Below are positions 34,950-43,137 of a stretch of DNA of 64,000 nt, one piece after another. The position numbers and the translations under genes were made by a program. Source of the stretch: Paraburkholderia monticola (lineage in GTDB: Bacteria; Pseudomonadota; Gammaproteobacteria; Burkholderiales; Burkholderiaceae); the NCBI RefSeq assembly GCF_001580545.1, contig NZ_LRBG01000037.1, positions 186,001-250,000 on the forward strand, given 5' to 3'. Numbering within the stretch: the first letter of the stretch is position 1; each line of letters starts with the position of its first letter. Under the pieces are notes generated by a model. The model was not told where the DNA came from. It ran no database searches and saw only the letters and a list, made by a program, of their open reading frames with translations.

Positions 34950-36275
34950 TCACATTAGCGGTTGTTTCGAGCGGTCCTTCAGCAGCAGGATCGTGATCAG
35001 ACCGATCGCGCAGCCGAACAGGCCGTAATAGACGACGGCGAGCTTGTCGTCGGTGATCTTGATCAGCAGCGTCGCGATGGCGCCCGCGAAGCCGCCGAAG
35101 ATCATCACCGCGAAGTTGTAGCCGATCGCCATGCCCGTCGAGCGCACGTGCGACGGGAACAGCTCGCAGACGAACGCGCAATACGAGCCTTGAAAGAGAC
35201 CCAGCGATGCCATCAGGCTGCATTGCACGAAGATCAGCACCGGCAGCGTCGGATGACTGCTGAGCAGCGCGAACAGCGGGTACGAGATCGCGAGGCTCAG
35301 CACGGTCGATGCGATCATCGGCTTCTTGCGGCCGACCGCATCCGAGATCCAGCCGGACGCGAACGTCGCCGCGATATACGCGATTGCCGCGCAGCACGAC
35401 GCGATCACACTGCTCGCGAAGGGAATGCCAAGCGTCTTCGTCGCATAGCTCGGCATGTAGTAATAGAAGATGTACGTGCCGATCGTGCCGTACACGGTCA
35501 AGCCGAAGCCCGCGAGAATCGCGCGCCAGTGCACGGCGATCGATTCGACAAACGGCGCCTTCGCGGACGGCAAACGTTGTGTCTGGTGCTTGAAGACCGG
35601 CGATTCGTCGAGCTTCGAGCGCACGTACAGACCCACCGGCACGATCAGCAGACCCAGCATGAACGGAATGCGCCAGCCGAAATCCTCGAGTTGCTCGGCG
35701 CTCAGCACGCGCGTGAGCGCGACGCCGGTCAGCGCGCCCAGCAGCATGCTGCACGCCTGGCTGATCATCTGGAAGCTGCCGTACACACCGCGCCGCTCCA
35801 CCGGCGCATGTTCGACGAGAAACGCGGTCGCGCTGCCCACCTCGCCGCCCGCGGAAAAGCCCTGCAAGAAGCGGCCAATCAGCATCAGGATCGGCGCAAA
35901 AATGCCGATCTGCGAATACGTCGGGGCAAAAGCGATGACGCCGACGCCCACCGCCATCAGCGAGATCGTGACGACGAGCGCGGATTTACGGCCGTGCCGA
36001 TCGGCGTAATTGCCCAGCACGATGCCGCCGAGCGGTCGCGTCAGAAAGCCGACGCCGAACGTGGTCCATGCCGCGAGCAGCGACGCGGTCGCGTTGTCGC
36101 TGGGGAAAAACTGCTTCGCGATGATCGCCGCGAAGAACGAGAAGACGGTGAAGTCGAACCACTCGAGCGCATTGCCGATGGTGGCGACGAGGATCACACG
36201 CGCGTCGAACGGCTTCGTTGTGGGGGTGTGCAGAGGTAACGCAGCGGATTCGCGTTGGTGAACGGATACATCCAT
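34950..36275 (-). CDS. MFS transporter, metabolite:H+ symporter (MHS) subfamily
   Basis: 441 residues, 12 spans. NALEWFDFTVFSFFAAIIAK near the N-terminus, the loop GNYADRHGRKSAL and RFLQGFSAGGEVGSAT are hallmarks of MHS proteins such as ProP, ShiA and citrate carriers. It imports an organic acid or zwitterion with protons. First gene of a minus-strand operon with an M20 hydrolase 25 bp downstream. Divergent from a LysR gene with a complex operator in between. Confidence 0.92.
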   Translation of the reverse strand: MDVSVHQRESAALPLHTPTTKPFDARVILVATIGNALEWFDFTVFSFFAAIIAKQFFPSDNATASLLAAWTTFGVGFLTRPLGGIVLGNYADRHGRKSALVVTISLMAVGVGVIAFAPTYSQIGIFAPILMLIGRFLQGFSAGGEVGSATAFLVEHAPVERRGVYGSFQMISQACSMLLGALTGVALTRVLSAEQLEDFGWRIPFMLGLLIVPVGLYVRSKLDESPVFKHQTQRLPSAKAPFVESIAVHWRAILAGFGLTVYGTIGTYIFYYYMPSYATKTLGIPFASSVIASCCAAIAYIAATFASGWISDAVGRKKPMIASTVLSLAISYPLFALLSSHPTLPVLIFVQCSLMASLGLFQGSYCAFVCELFPSHVRSTGMAIGYNFAVMIFGGFAGAIATLLIKITDDKLAVVYYGLFGCAIGLITILLLKDRSKQPLM

Positions 36276-36383
36276 TCCTGTCTCCTGGAGTGCGGCAAGG
36301 TGATTGTTTTCGTATGAATCGCGCGGGCTGCAAGCGCCTGCGCGATACCGCCTGATCTTGTGACCTCATTGTCCATACCCGCT

Positions 36384-36436
36384 TACATCAAGAAAAGCTA
36401 AAATTTCTTGTCATTCGCTTCAAGAAATTTGATGTA
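36384..36436. promoter_or_regulatory. Nested palindromes between the MFS operon and its LysR gene
   Basis: CAAGAAA (36389-36395) pairs with TTTCTTG (36404-36410), and TACATCAA (36384-36391) pairs with TTGATGTA (36429-36436). CAAGAAA recurs directly at 36421. Three half-sites across about 50 bp are what a LysR tetramer would cover. Confidence 0.55.
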
Positions 36437-36481
36437 TCGCAGCCACCGTCGCTGCCGACTCCCCCCTTCGCCGAGGCCGCC

Positions 36482-37354
36482 TTGAGCACGATCCGTTTCT
36501 TACGCACCTTCACCGCCGTCGCGCGTCACGGCTCGTTCGCGATTGCCGCCGAGCAGATGGCGCTCACGCAATCGGCGGTCAGCATGCAGATGCGCGCCCT
36601 CGAAGCCGAGTTCAAACACGAGCTGTTCGACCGCAGCGGCCGCAAGGTCATGTTGAACGCGATGGGCAAGAGCCTGTTGCCGCACGCGCAGCAACTGCTC
36701 GCCGTGTACGAGGCGATGCGCATGACGGCCGGCGGCGTCGACGAAGACGTCGGGCCGGTGTCGATCGGCGCGGTCGAATCGGTCGTCGGCGCGCTGGCCG
36801 AAGCCGTCGCGCATCTGAAGATGACGCGGCCGAATCTCGACGTGCGCATCACGGCCGCGAAATCGGTCGACCTCGCGGCGCGCATCGAGTCAGGCGAGAT
36901 CGACGCGGCCGTGATCATCGACACGCCGGGTCGGCGCCCGGCCAGCGTGCGGTGGACGCCGGTCTATTCGGAGCCGCTCGTGCTGCTCGCGAACCGGAAG
37001 CTGGCCGAGGCGCCGGTCGCCGAGCTGCTGCGCGCGGAGCGCTTTCTGCGCTTCGATCGCACGCAACGCACTGGCATGATCATCGACCGCGCGTTGCGCA
37101 AGCAGCGCGTGAAGGTCAACGAGTTTCTCGAACTCAATTCGCTGGAAGGGATCGCCGAACTCGTACGCCAGGGGATCGGCATCGCGGTGGTGCCGCTGCT
37201 GCGCCGCTCGTCGTGGACACGCGATGACGCCTTGCGCGTCTTGCCACTGCCCGAAGCCGACGTGCGGCGCAACGTGGGGATGCTGGAGCGCGCGCAGCAC
37301 GGCAAGCTCAGCGTGACCGCGGCGATCGTGCGGCAGTTGAAGGAAGTGATCTGA
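36482..37354 (+). CDS. LysR-family regulator with a TTG start
   Basis: 290 residues. Helix-turn-helix in RFLRTFTAVARHGSF and LTQSAVSMQMRALE, then a LysR substrate domain. No ATG or GTG gives a full helix-turn-helix; the TTG at 36482 gives MSTIRFLRTF, the normal beginning, so I take TTG as the start. A weak start would keep the protein scarce. Divergent from the MFS/M20/M14-like operon, its probable target. Confidence 0.87.
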   Translation: MSTIRFLRTFTAVARHGSFAIAAEQMALTQSAVSMQMRALEAEFKHELFDRSGRKVMLNAMGKSLLPHAQQLLAVYEAMRMTAGGVDEDVGPVSIGAVESVVGALAEAVAHLKMTRPNLDVRITAAKSVDLAARIESGEIDAAVIIDTPGRRPASVRWTPVYSEPLVLLANRKLAEAPVAELLRAERFLRFDRTQRTGMIIDRALRKQRVKVNEFLELNSLEGIAELVRQGIGIAVVPLLRRSSWTRDDALRVLPLPEADVRRNVGMLERAQHGKLSVTAAIVRQLKEVI

Positions 37355-37577
37355 GCAGAGCGGGGCGGCGAGGCGCCGCAACACCTGCACGTCAAACCCT
37401 CAAGTACCTGCCAGACCTTTCAGGTGTCACCGATGCCCCGCCATGGCGACTGCTGGCGGAGTTGACAGTTAGTTGCGTTCTCGGGATGTGAACCGAGTCG
37501 CATATTTCCGGCCACTTTGGCTCGATATACTCCCCTCAACGCAAAACGTCTTTCAGCCACGGGCGATCACTCGGACC

Positions 37578-38483
37578 ATGAAAGCAACCGACCTCGAACA
37601 GCGCATCCTCAAACAATCGCTGCTGTGCACCGTGCTGATTGCCGGACTCGGCATCGTGTTCGGGATTCTGAGCGGCTCGCTGGCGATCATCTTCGACGGC
37701 ATGTTCTCCGCGCTCGACGCCGCGATGTGCAGCCTGTCGCTGCTCGTCACGCGTCTGCTTCAGCAGGAGAGCAGCCGGCGCTTCCAGCACGGCTTCTGGC
37801 ACATCGAACCGCTCGTGCTGGTATTCAACGGCAGTCTGCTGTCGGTGCTGTGCTTTTACGCGTTCATCAACGCAGTCAAAGGCCTGCTCGACGGCGGCCA
37901 TGAACTCGAGTTCGGCTGGGGCGTGTTCTACGCGGTGGTGGTGGCCGCGTTCTGTTTCTTCATGTTCCTGCGCGAGCGGCGTGTGAACCGCGTGATCGAC
38001 TCCGAGCTGATCGGGCTCGACATCAAGAGCTGGCTGATGTCGGCCTGCATCAGCGCGGCGCTGCTGCTGGCGTTTTCGATTGCATGGCTGCTCGAACGCA
38101 TCGGGCACGGCCACCTGACGCCGTACATCGACCCTGGCGTGCTCGCGATCCTGACGCTGGTGCTGATTCCGATGCCGATCGGTACCGTGATCGGCGCGGT
38201 CAAGGAAGTCTTGCTGATTACGCCGCCGGATCTGGAGCGCGAGCTACGCGAGCTGATGCAGCAACTGACCGCCGACTATGGCTTCGTCAAGCACTCGCAC
38301 TACGCGACGCGTGTCGGGCGGGGGCTGTTCGTCGAGGTGCACATCGTGCTGCCCGAGGCGATGGAACATGCCGGCGTGCGTCAACTCGATCAGATCCGCG
38401 ACAGGATCTCGCGCGCGATCGGCGAATCCGGCCCGGACCGTTGGCTGACGGTCGCATTCACGCGCGATCCTCGCTGGTTGTAA
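37578..38483 (+). CDS. Cation diffusion facilitator (CDF) family metal exporter
   Basis: 301 residues with six predicted spans and a cytoplasmic C-terminal domain (LRELMQQLTADYGFVKHSH). Membrane metal-site residues appear as FDGMFSALDA in span 2. Likely exports Zn, Co, Cd or similar divalent ions out of the cytoplasm in exchange for protons. The start at 37578 is chosen because upstream in-frame codons precede the hydrophobic domain with no ribosome site. Stands alone. Confidence 0.88.
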   Translation: MKATDLEQRILKQSLLCTVLIAGLGIVFGILSGSLAIIFDGMFSALDAAMCSLSLLVTRLLQQESSRRFQHGFWHIEPLVLVFNGSLLSVLCFYAFINAVKGLLDGGHELEFGWGVFYAVVVAAFCFFMFLRERRVNRVIDSELIGLDIKSWLMSACISAALLLAFSIAWLLERIGHGHLTPYIDPGVLAILTLVLIPMPIGTVIGAVKEVLLITPPDLERELRELMQQLTADYGFVKHSHYATRVGRGLFVEVHIVLPEAMEHAGVRQLDQIRDRISRAIGESGPDRWLTVAFTRDPRWL

Positions 38484-38523
38484 CCCGCTGTCGGCATGCT
38501 TTCAGTCGGCTTGCTTGCGTCGC

Positions 38524-38775
38524 TCAGTTCGACGCTCGGCCGCAATCGGGCGGCGGTCCCTGCCGAGGCTGATTCCCGTCACCATCGCGCGGCGGCGGAG
38601 GTGGTGGAGGATGACCCGAGTCGGACGGAGGCGGCCCCGGCGGATGATCGAAACATGGCGGGGGCGGCCGCCTGCCGCCATCGCCGCCATCGCCGCCATC
38701 CGATTGCGCATGCGCCGTCACCGATACGCCAAAAGCGCACACGGCCAACGTGAGCGCAGCGAGCCTCGTTTTCAT
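38524..38775 (-). CDS. Small secreted proline-rich protein
   Basis: 83 residues: a clear Sec signal peptide (LAALTLAVCAFGVSVTAHAQ) followed by a low-complexity tail, first Gly/Asp (DGGDGGDGG) then Pro-rich (HPPGPPP, PPPPPPPRDG). Two Cys in the mature part. No known domain. The signal peptide and normal codon use argue that it is real; function unknown. Convergent with the CDF gene, 40 bp away. Confidence 0.6.
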   Translation of the reverse strand: MKTRLAALTLAVCAFGVSVTAHAQSDGGDGGDGGRRPPPPCFDHPPGPPPSDSGHPPPPPPPRDGDGNQPRQGPPPDCGRASN

Positions 38776-39428
38776 CTACGTGTCCCGGATCGAACGTCGC
38801 CACTGCGACAACACCAGCGACCTTACCGCGTCGCACCGGACTATTACGCCGCAGTAAGTTTCCGGAAGCTTACGTGGCGCTTGCCGTTTCTAACATTGCA
38901 CACGTAGCCGCGATTCGAAACGACACGGATGACTAAGCAATTTCGCAAGCCCGAACAGCCCGCGTTTCGCAACCCGCTTAGATACGAATTTCCGCACTAC
39001 GACGCCACGCCGCGACTGCCAGTCCGCAGCGAAAAAACTGCCGGGGCTTGCGCACTGCCCGGCAAAGTTAACCTACACTTTCTGCGTGTCACATTTCTCA
39101 TAGGCTCGTGCGGACATAGGTGCAGACGGCATCTCACCGCTCGGGACCGCCAGCCCCAACACAATGACTTTGATGGACGGGGACTCCGACGCGCGAGCGA
39201 TTGGCTTTCGCGCGGCGTCACCAGAACAGCTGCGGATCGTCGTGCCCGGTGTCGCGACGAAGACACCCCGCGCGAAGCCCACCGCCAGCCGCGAGCGTCA
39301 AGCATGCGCGGCCCGAACACCGGACCAGCCGCCTCAGCACCGCGCGGGCCTGCCGCCGGTGCGTCTGCCGAAATTGCGCGACGCGTGCAACCGATGAGGA
39401 CTCGTCGCGGCTCGCAGAGGAGAAGAAC
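38776..39428. other. Long intergenic region, no supported gene
   Basis: About 650 bp. A 77-codon frame at 39164-39397 on the plus strand has an acidic start but no ribosome site and no recognisable domain; I leave it out. The GC skew of codon positions is weak throughout. It probably holds promoters for the small secreted protein (leftward) and the CBS-BON gene (rightward). Confidence 0.4.
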
Positions 39429-40121
39429 ATGCGCGCGCTCGACATCATGACTGCTTCGGTCGTTACCGCCACCCCGGATATGACCATCCACGACGCAGCG
39501 AAGCTGTTTGTCGACCATCACATTAGCGGCATGCCGGTGCTCGACGCCAACGGAAAGATGATAGGCATCGTCAGCCAGGGCGATCTGCTGCATCGTGTGG
39601 AAAACGGTACGGGCCACGGCAAACGTCGATGGTGGATCGAGTTGCTGTCGTCATCGACGCGCGAGCAGGCTGCGCGGTATGTGAAGGAGCATGGACATAC
39701 CGTCGGCGACGTAATGTGCGGGAACGTCATTTCGATTCCCGATGACATGCCGCTCCATCAGATCGCCGATCTGATGGAGCGCCGCCATCTGAAACGTGTG
39801 CCGGTGCTCAAGGATGGGCAGCTCGTCGGCATCGTGAGCCGCTCTAACCTGATTCGCGCGCTGGCGAGCGTCGAGCCGATCGTCGACTCGGGCTCGCACG
39901 ACGATGCGAGCCTGCGCGACGCCATCGTGCGCGAGATGCACGGACAACGCTGGGGGCTCGCGAAACAGGGCGTATTCGTCAAGGACGGCGTCGCGCATCT
40001 GTGGGGCATCATCGAATCCGAAGAGGAGAAGCGCGCGATCCGCGTTGCCGCGGAAAGCGTGCCCGGTATCAAGCGGGTGGAGAGCCATCTGGAATCGCCG
40101 AGCGTGATTCCGACGATGTAG
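39429..40121 (+). CDS. CBS-domain pair fused to a BON domain
   Basis: 230 residues. CBS1 about 7-60 (DIMTASVVTATPDMTIHDAA, SGMPVLDANGKMIGIVSQGDL), CBS2 about 95-150 (VGDVMCGNVISIPDD, KRVPVLKDGQLVGIVSRSNL), then a BON domain about 160-225 with GVAHLWGIIESEEEKRAIRV. CBS pairs sense adenine nucleotides; BON domains often bind membranes or phospholipid. Probably a stress or energy sensor. Start at 39429 after AGAGGAGAAG. Confidence 0.88.
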   Translation: MRALDIMTASVVTATPDMTIHDAAKLFVDHHISGMPVLDANGKMIGIVSQGDLLHRVENGTGHGKRRWWIELLSSSTREQAARYVKEHGHTVGDVMCGNVISIPDDMPLHQIADLMERRHLKRVPVLKDGQLVGIVSRSNLIRALASVEPIVDSGSHDDASLRDAIVREMHGQRWGLAKQGVFVKDGVAHLWGIIESEEEKRAIRVAAESVPGIKRVESHLESPSVIPTM

Positions 40122-40146
40122 CCGGGACGTCGTCTACGTGCCGAAC

Positions 40147-40175
40147 GGGCGGCACGGTGCGGAACCGTGCCGCCC
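40147..40175. terminator. Hairpin between convergent genes
   Basis: Perfect 12-bp stem (40147-40158 with 40164-40175) with a GCGGA loop, between the CBS-BON gene and the convergent LysR gene. No T-run on either side, so it may end transcription only partly or protect RNA ends. Confidence 0.5.
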
Positions 40176-40189
40176 AAGATACCGCCCCG

Positions 40190-41104
40190 CTACCCCGCCG
40201 CCTGCCGCGCCCTTCCCCCTTTCGCGCGCGATGCCCGGATCAGCTTCAGAAACGCCTGCAAGATCGGCGAGCTATCGTCGCGTCGATACAGGCAGCTCAA
40301 TTCGATCTCGCGCAATTGTGTCGACCTGAGCGGCCGATACACGACGCCGGGCAATCGCAGATTGACCGCCGACTGCGTCGTCACGCACACGCCGAAACGG
40401 CTCGCCACCAGCGCAATGCAGGTGACCACATCCTCCACCTCCTGCTCGACGCGCAAGCGCACACCCTCGGCGCGAAACGCCGCGGCGACCTCCTGGGCAA
40501 GCCCATGCACCGGCGCGTTCGGGTACAGGATCATCGGTTCGTCATCCAGATCGCGCAGCGTGATGGCTTTTTTCCTGCATAGCGGATGCCCTTCATACAG
40601 CGCGATCAGAAACGATTCGCGCTGCACCCAATCGACGGCGATATCGGTTTCATCCGGCACCAGCCGGTTGAAGCCGATCGTGATGCGCCGCTCGCGCAAC
40701 GCGGCGATCTGCTCGGCCTTCGACATGTTGTGCAAGCCGATCTTCACCGCCGGCCGCTCGGTGTGAAAGTCGGCCAGCAGACGCGGAATCACGTTCAGAA
40801 TTCCGGAGCTGAAAATGCCGACATCGAGCCGCCCCGTGAAGCCGTTCCCAGCCAGTTGCGTCTGTTCTTCCGCGCGGCGCGACAGCGCCAGAATGTTGGG
40901 CACTTCCTCCAGCAGCGCGCGCCCCGCTTCCGTCAACTCCGCGCCTTTGGTCGTGCGAATGAACAGCTGCGTGCCGAGTTCCTCTTCCAATGCGCGGATG
41001 CTGCGCGTGAGCGGCGGCTGCGCAATATGCAGGCGCTCGGCCGCGCGCCCGAAATTCAGCTCCTCGGCCAACGCGAGGAAATAACGCATCTGCTTGAGTT
41101 CCAT
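40190..41104 (-). CDS. LysR-family regulator, CatM/BenM-like, of the lower meta-cleavage operon
   Basis: 304 residues. MELKQMRYFLALAEELNFGR and IAQPPLTRSIRALEEELG form a helix-turn-helix very close to that of the BenM-type protein at 7627. Divergent from the operon that begins with the 4-oxalocrotonate tautomerase at 41296, with an ATAC-N7-GTAT operator between. Inducer likely a pathway intermediate. The start at 41104 gives the standard N-terminus. Confidence 0.9.
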   Translation of the reverse strand: MELKQMRYFLALAEELNFGRAAERLHIAQPPLTRSIRALEEELGTQLFIRTTKGAELTEAGRALLEEVPNILALSRRAEEQTQLAGNGFTGRLDVGIFSSGILNVIPRLLADFHTERPAVKIGLHNMSKAEQIAALRERRITIGFNRLVPDETDIAVDWVQRESFLIALYEGHPLCRKKAITLRDLDDEPMILYPNAPVHGLAQEVAAAFRAEGVRLRVEQEVEDVVTCIALVASRFGVCVTTQSAVNLRLPGVVYRPLRSTQLREIELSCLYRRDDSSPILQAFLKLIRASRAKGGRARQAAG

Positions 41105-41140
41105 CGGTTCATTCCAGTGAGCGCGAGTCGGATTCACGCC

Positions 41141-41186
41141 ATACCGAAACGGTATCAGAATTTCAAAAATCGGTATTGGACGGTAT
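41141..41186. promoter_or_regulatory. CatM-type operator with three GGTAT half-sites
   Basis: ATACCG-AAA-CGGTAT at 41141-41155 is a perfect palindrome that fits ATAC-N7-GTAT. Two further GGTAT half-sites follow at 41172-41176 and 41182-41186, spaced 21 and 10 bp, that is whole helical turns. This looks like a recognition site plus activation site for the adjacent LysR protein. Confidence 0.65.
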
Positions 41187-41295
41187 GTCCCGCAACCGTC
41201 CATCATCACGGACGATCCATACGGCGGCGTCACGTTGGCTCGTTACCCGCGTGTCGTGCCGCCGCTTCCTCCCTGCTTTCGCAAAAGGACCCATC

Positions 41296-41502
41296 ATGCC
41301 GATCATCCATATATCCCTCGTCGAAGGACGCGACGACGCCGCGATCAAGGCATGCGTCAAAGCGGTCGCGCGCACGGTGCACGAAACGCTCGGGGCGCCG
41401 CTCAGCTCGATCCGCGTCTACGCGACGGTCACACCGGCCACGCATTGGGCCGTCGGCGATCAGACCAAGGACGAGATCGCCGCCCAGGAGAAGGCCCAAT
41501 GA
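41296..41502 (+). CDS. 4-oxalocrotonate tautomerase
   Basis: 68 residues, the normal size. MPIIHISLVEGR exposes Pro1, the catalytic base, after Met removal. It interconverts 2-hydroxymuconate and 4-oxalocrotonate. First gene of a tightly coupled operon; its stop overlaps the next start (ATGA). The start at 41296 is required for Pro1, and the longer open frame upstream reads through the regulator's operator. Confidence 0.92.
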   Translation: MPIIHISLVEGRDDAAIKACVKAVARTVHETLGAPLSSIRVYATVTPATHWAVGDQTKDEIAAQEKAQ

Positions 41503-42314
41503 CGCCGCAACAGATCGAAGCCGCGGCCCACGCGCTAGTGAACGCCGAACGTAGCGGCGAATTCATCGCGCCGCTGCGCGAGCGCTACGAACAGATGAGC
41601 ATCGACGACGCCTACGCGATCCAGCGCGTGAACACCGAGCGACGCCTCGCCAGCGGACGACGCCTCGTCGGCTGCAAGATCGGTCTGACGTCGGTCGCGG
41701 TGCAGAAGCAACTCGGCGTCGACCAGCCCGATTTCGGCATGCTGTTCGACGACATGGGCTATGGCGACGGCGAACCGATTCCCGCGTCGATTCTCACGCA
41801 ACCGAAAATCGAAGCGGAGATCGCCTTCGTGATCGGCCGCGACCTGAGCATGCCGAACCCCGGCCAGCTCGACGTGCTGAACGCGATCGACTACGCACTG
41901 CCCGCGCTCGAAATCGTCGGCAGCCGCATCGCCAACTGGAACATTCGCATTACCGACACGATCGCGGACAACGCGTCGTCGTCGGCCTATGTGCTTGGCA
42001 ACAGCCCGCGCAAGCTCGCGGACTTCGACCTGCGCCTGTGCGGCATGGTGATGGAGCGGCGCGGCGAGCCGGTGTCCGTCGGCGCGGGCGCCGCCTGCCT
42101 CGGTCATCCGGTCAACGCGGTGGTCTGGCTCGCACGCACGATGGCCGCGCTCGGCACGCCGCTCAAAGCCGGCGACCTCGTGCTCTCCGGTGCGCTCGGC
42201 CCGATGGTCGCGGTCACGCCCGGCGACGTCTTCGAGGCGCGCATCAACGGACTGGGCTCGGTGCGAGCCGTGTTCGACGCCCCCACCCCTATCGCGAACG
42301 AGGCACGTCAATGA
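41499..42314 (+). CDS. dmpE: 2-oxopent-4-enoate (2-hydroxypenta-2,4-dienoate) hydratase
   Basis: 271 residues, FAA-hydrolase-like hydratase fold. GCKIGLTSVAVQKQLG and the LTQPKIEAEIAFVIGR metal-binding block (Glu, Glu) are typical of MhpD/DmpE. It adds water to 2-hydroxypentadienoate to give 4-hydroxy-2-oxovalerate. Overlaps both neighbours by four bases (ATGA). The next gene is a paralogue; the QKQLGVDQPDFGMLFDDM stretch marks this one as the hydratase. Confidence 0.88.
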   Translation: MTPQQIEAAAHALVNAERSGEFIAPLRERYEQMSIDDAYAIQRVNTERRLASGRRLVGCKIGLTSVAVQKQLGVDQPDFGMLFDDMGYGDGEPIPASILTQPKIEAEIAFVIGRDLSMPNPGQLDVLNAIDYALPALEIVGSRIANWNIRITDTIADNASSSAYVLGNSPRKLADFDLRLCGMVMERRGEPVSVGAGAACLGHPVNAVVWLARTMAALGTPLKAGDLVLSGALGPMVAVTPGDVFEARINGLGSVRAVFDAPTPIANEARQ

Positions 42315-43078
42315 GCCAGATCAACGAATACGCGACGCGACTCGACGACGCCGCGCGCACCGCCACCGCAGTCTCGCAGTTCGATTCCGAAGGCCGTCTT
42401 TCTCTGGATCAGGCTTACGAGATTCAATCCGCGTCGATCCAGCGGCGCGTCGCGCGCGGCGAACGTCGCGTCGGCGTGAAGATGGGCTTCACGAGCCGCG
42501 CGAAGATGGTGCAGATGGGTCTGTCGGACGTGATCTGGGGTCGCCTCACCGCGGGCATGCAGATCGAGGAAGGCACGTCGGTCGATTTCTCGCGCTTCGT
42601 GCATCCGCGCGTGGAGCCGGAAATCGCCTTCGTGCTCAAGCATTCGCTCGAAGGCGACGTGACCGGGCCAGAAGCGCTGGCGGCGGTCGAAGCGATTGCG
42701 CCCGCGCTCGAAATCATCGACTCGCGCTACAAGGACTTCAAGTTCACGCTGCCTGAAGTGATTGCCGACAACGCCTCGTCGAGCGGCTTCGTGATCGGTG
42801 CGTGGCGCGATCCCCGTACCGACTTCGGCAACCTGGGCCTCACGCTGAACCTCGACGGACGTGCCGCGCAGGTCGGCTCGACCGCCGCGCTGCTCGGTCA
42901 TCCGCTGCGCTCGCTGGTGGCCGCCGCGCGTCTGTCGGCGCAGGCGGGCGAGCCGTTGCAGGCGGGCTGGATCGTGATGGCCGGGGGCGCGACGCCCGCC
43001 GAATGGATCAAGCCTGGGCAGTATGTGTCGGTCGACATGGAGCGGCTCGGCAGTGCCGGCTTTCACGTCAAAGGCTAA
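42311..43078 (+). CDS. dmpH: 2-oxo-3-hexenedioate (4-oxalocrotonate) decarboxylase
   Basis: 255 residues, same fold as the hydratase: GVKMGFTSRAKMVQMG, HPRVEPEIAFVLKHSL, and SRYKDFKFTLPEVIADNASS, the last typical of DmpH/XylI decarboxylases. It makes 2-hydroxypentadienoate and CO2 and works as a complex with the hydratase, which fits the four-base overlap of the genes. Confidence 0.9.
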   Translation: MSQINEYATRLDDAARTATAVSQFDSEGRLSLDQAYEIQSASIQRRVARGERRVGVKMGFTSRAKMVQMGLSDVIWGRLTAGMQIEEGTSVDFSRFVHPRVEPEIAFVLKHSLEGDVTGPEALAAVEAIAPALEIIDSRYKDFKFTLPEVIADNASSSGFVIGAWRDPRTDFGNLGLTLNLDGRAAQVGSTAALLGHPLRSLVAAARLSAQAGEPLQAGWIVMAGGATPAEWIKPGQYVSVDMERLGSAGFHVKG

Positions 43079-43137
43079 CCCGCCGCCGCGACCTCGAGCA
43101 CGCAACCCGAAGCATCTAGGACGACTCCGGAGTGAAT

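Noticed and set aside
32774..34996. 740-codon plus-strand frame
   Set aside because: Longest open frame here, but it spans antisense to the M14-like and M20 genes, with Arg/His/Ala-rich nonsense composition.
37462..37531. TTGACA and TATACT as the promoter of the CDF gene
   Set aside because: The two boxes are about 58 bp apart and neither has a partner at 16-18 bp.
39164..39397. Possible 77-residue protein before the CBS-BON gene
   Set aside because: No ribosome site, no domain, weak codon pattern.
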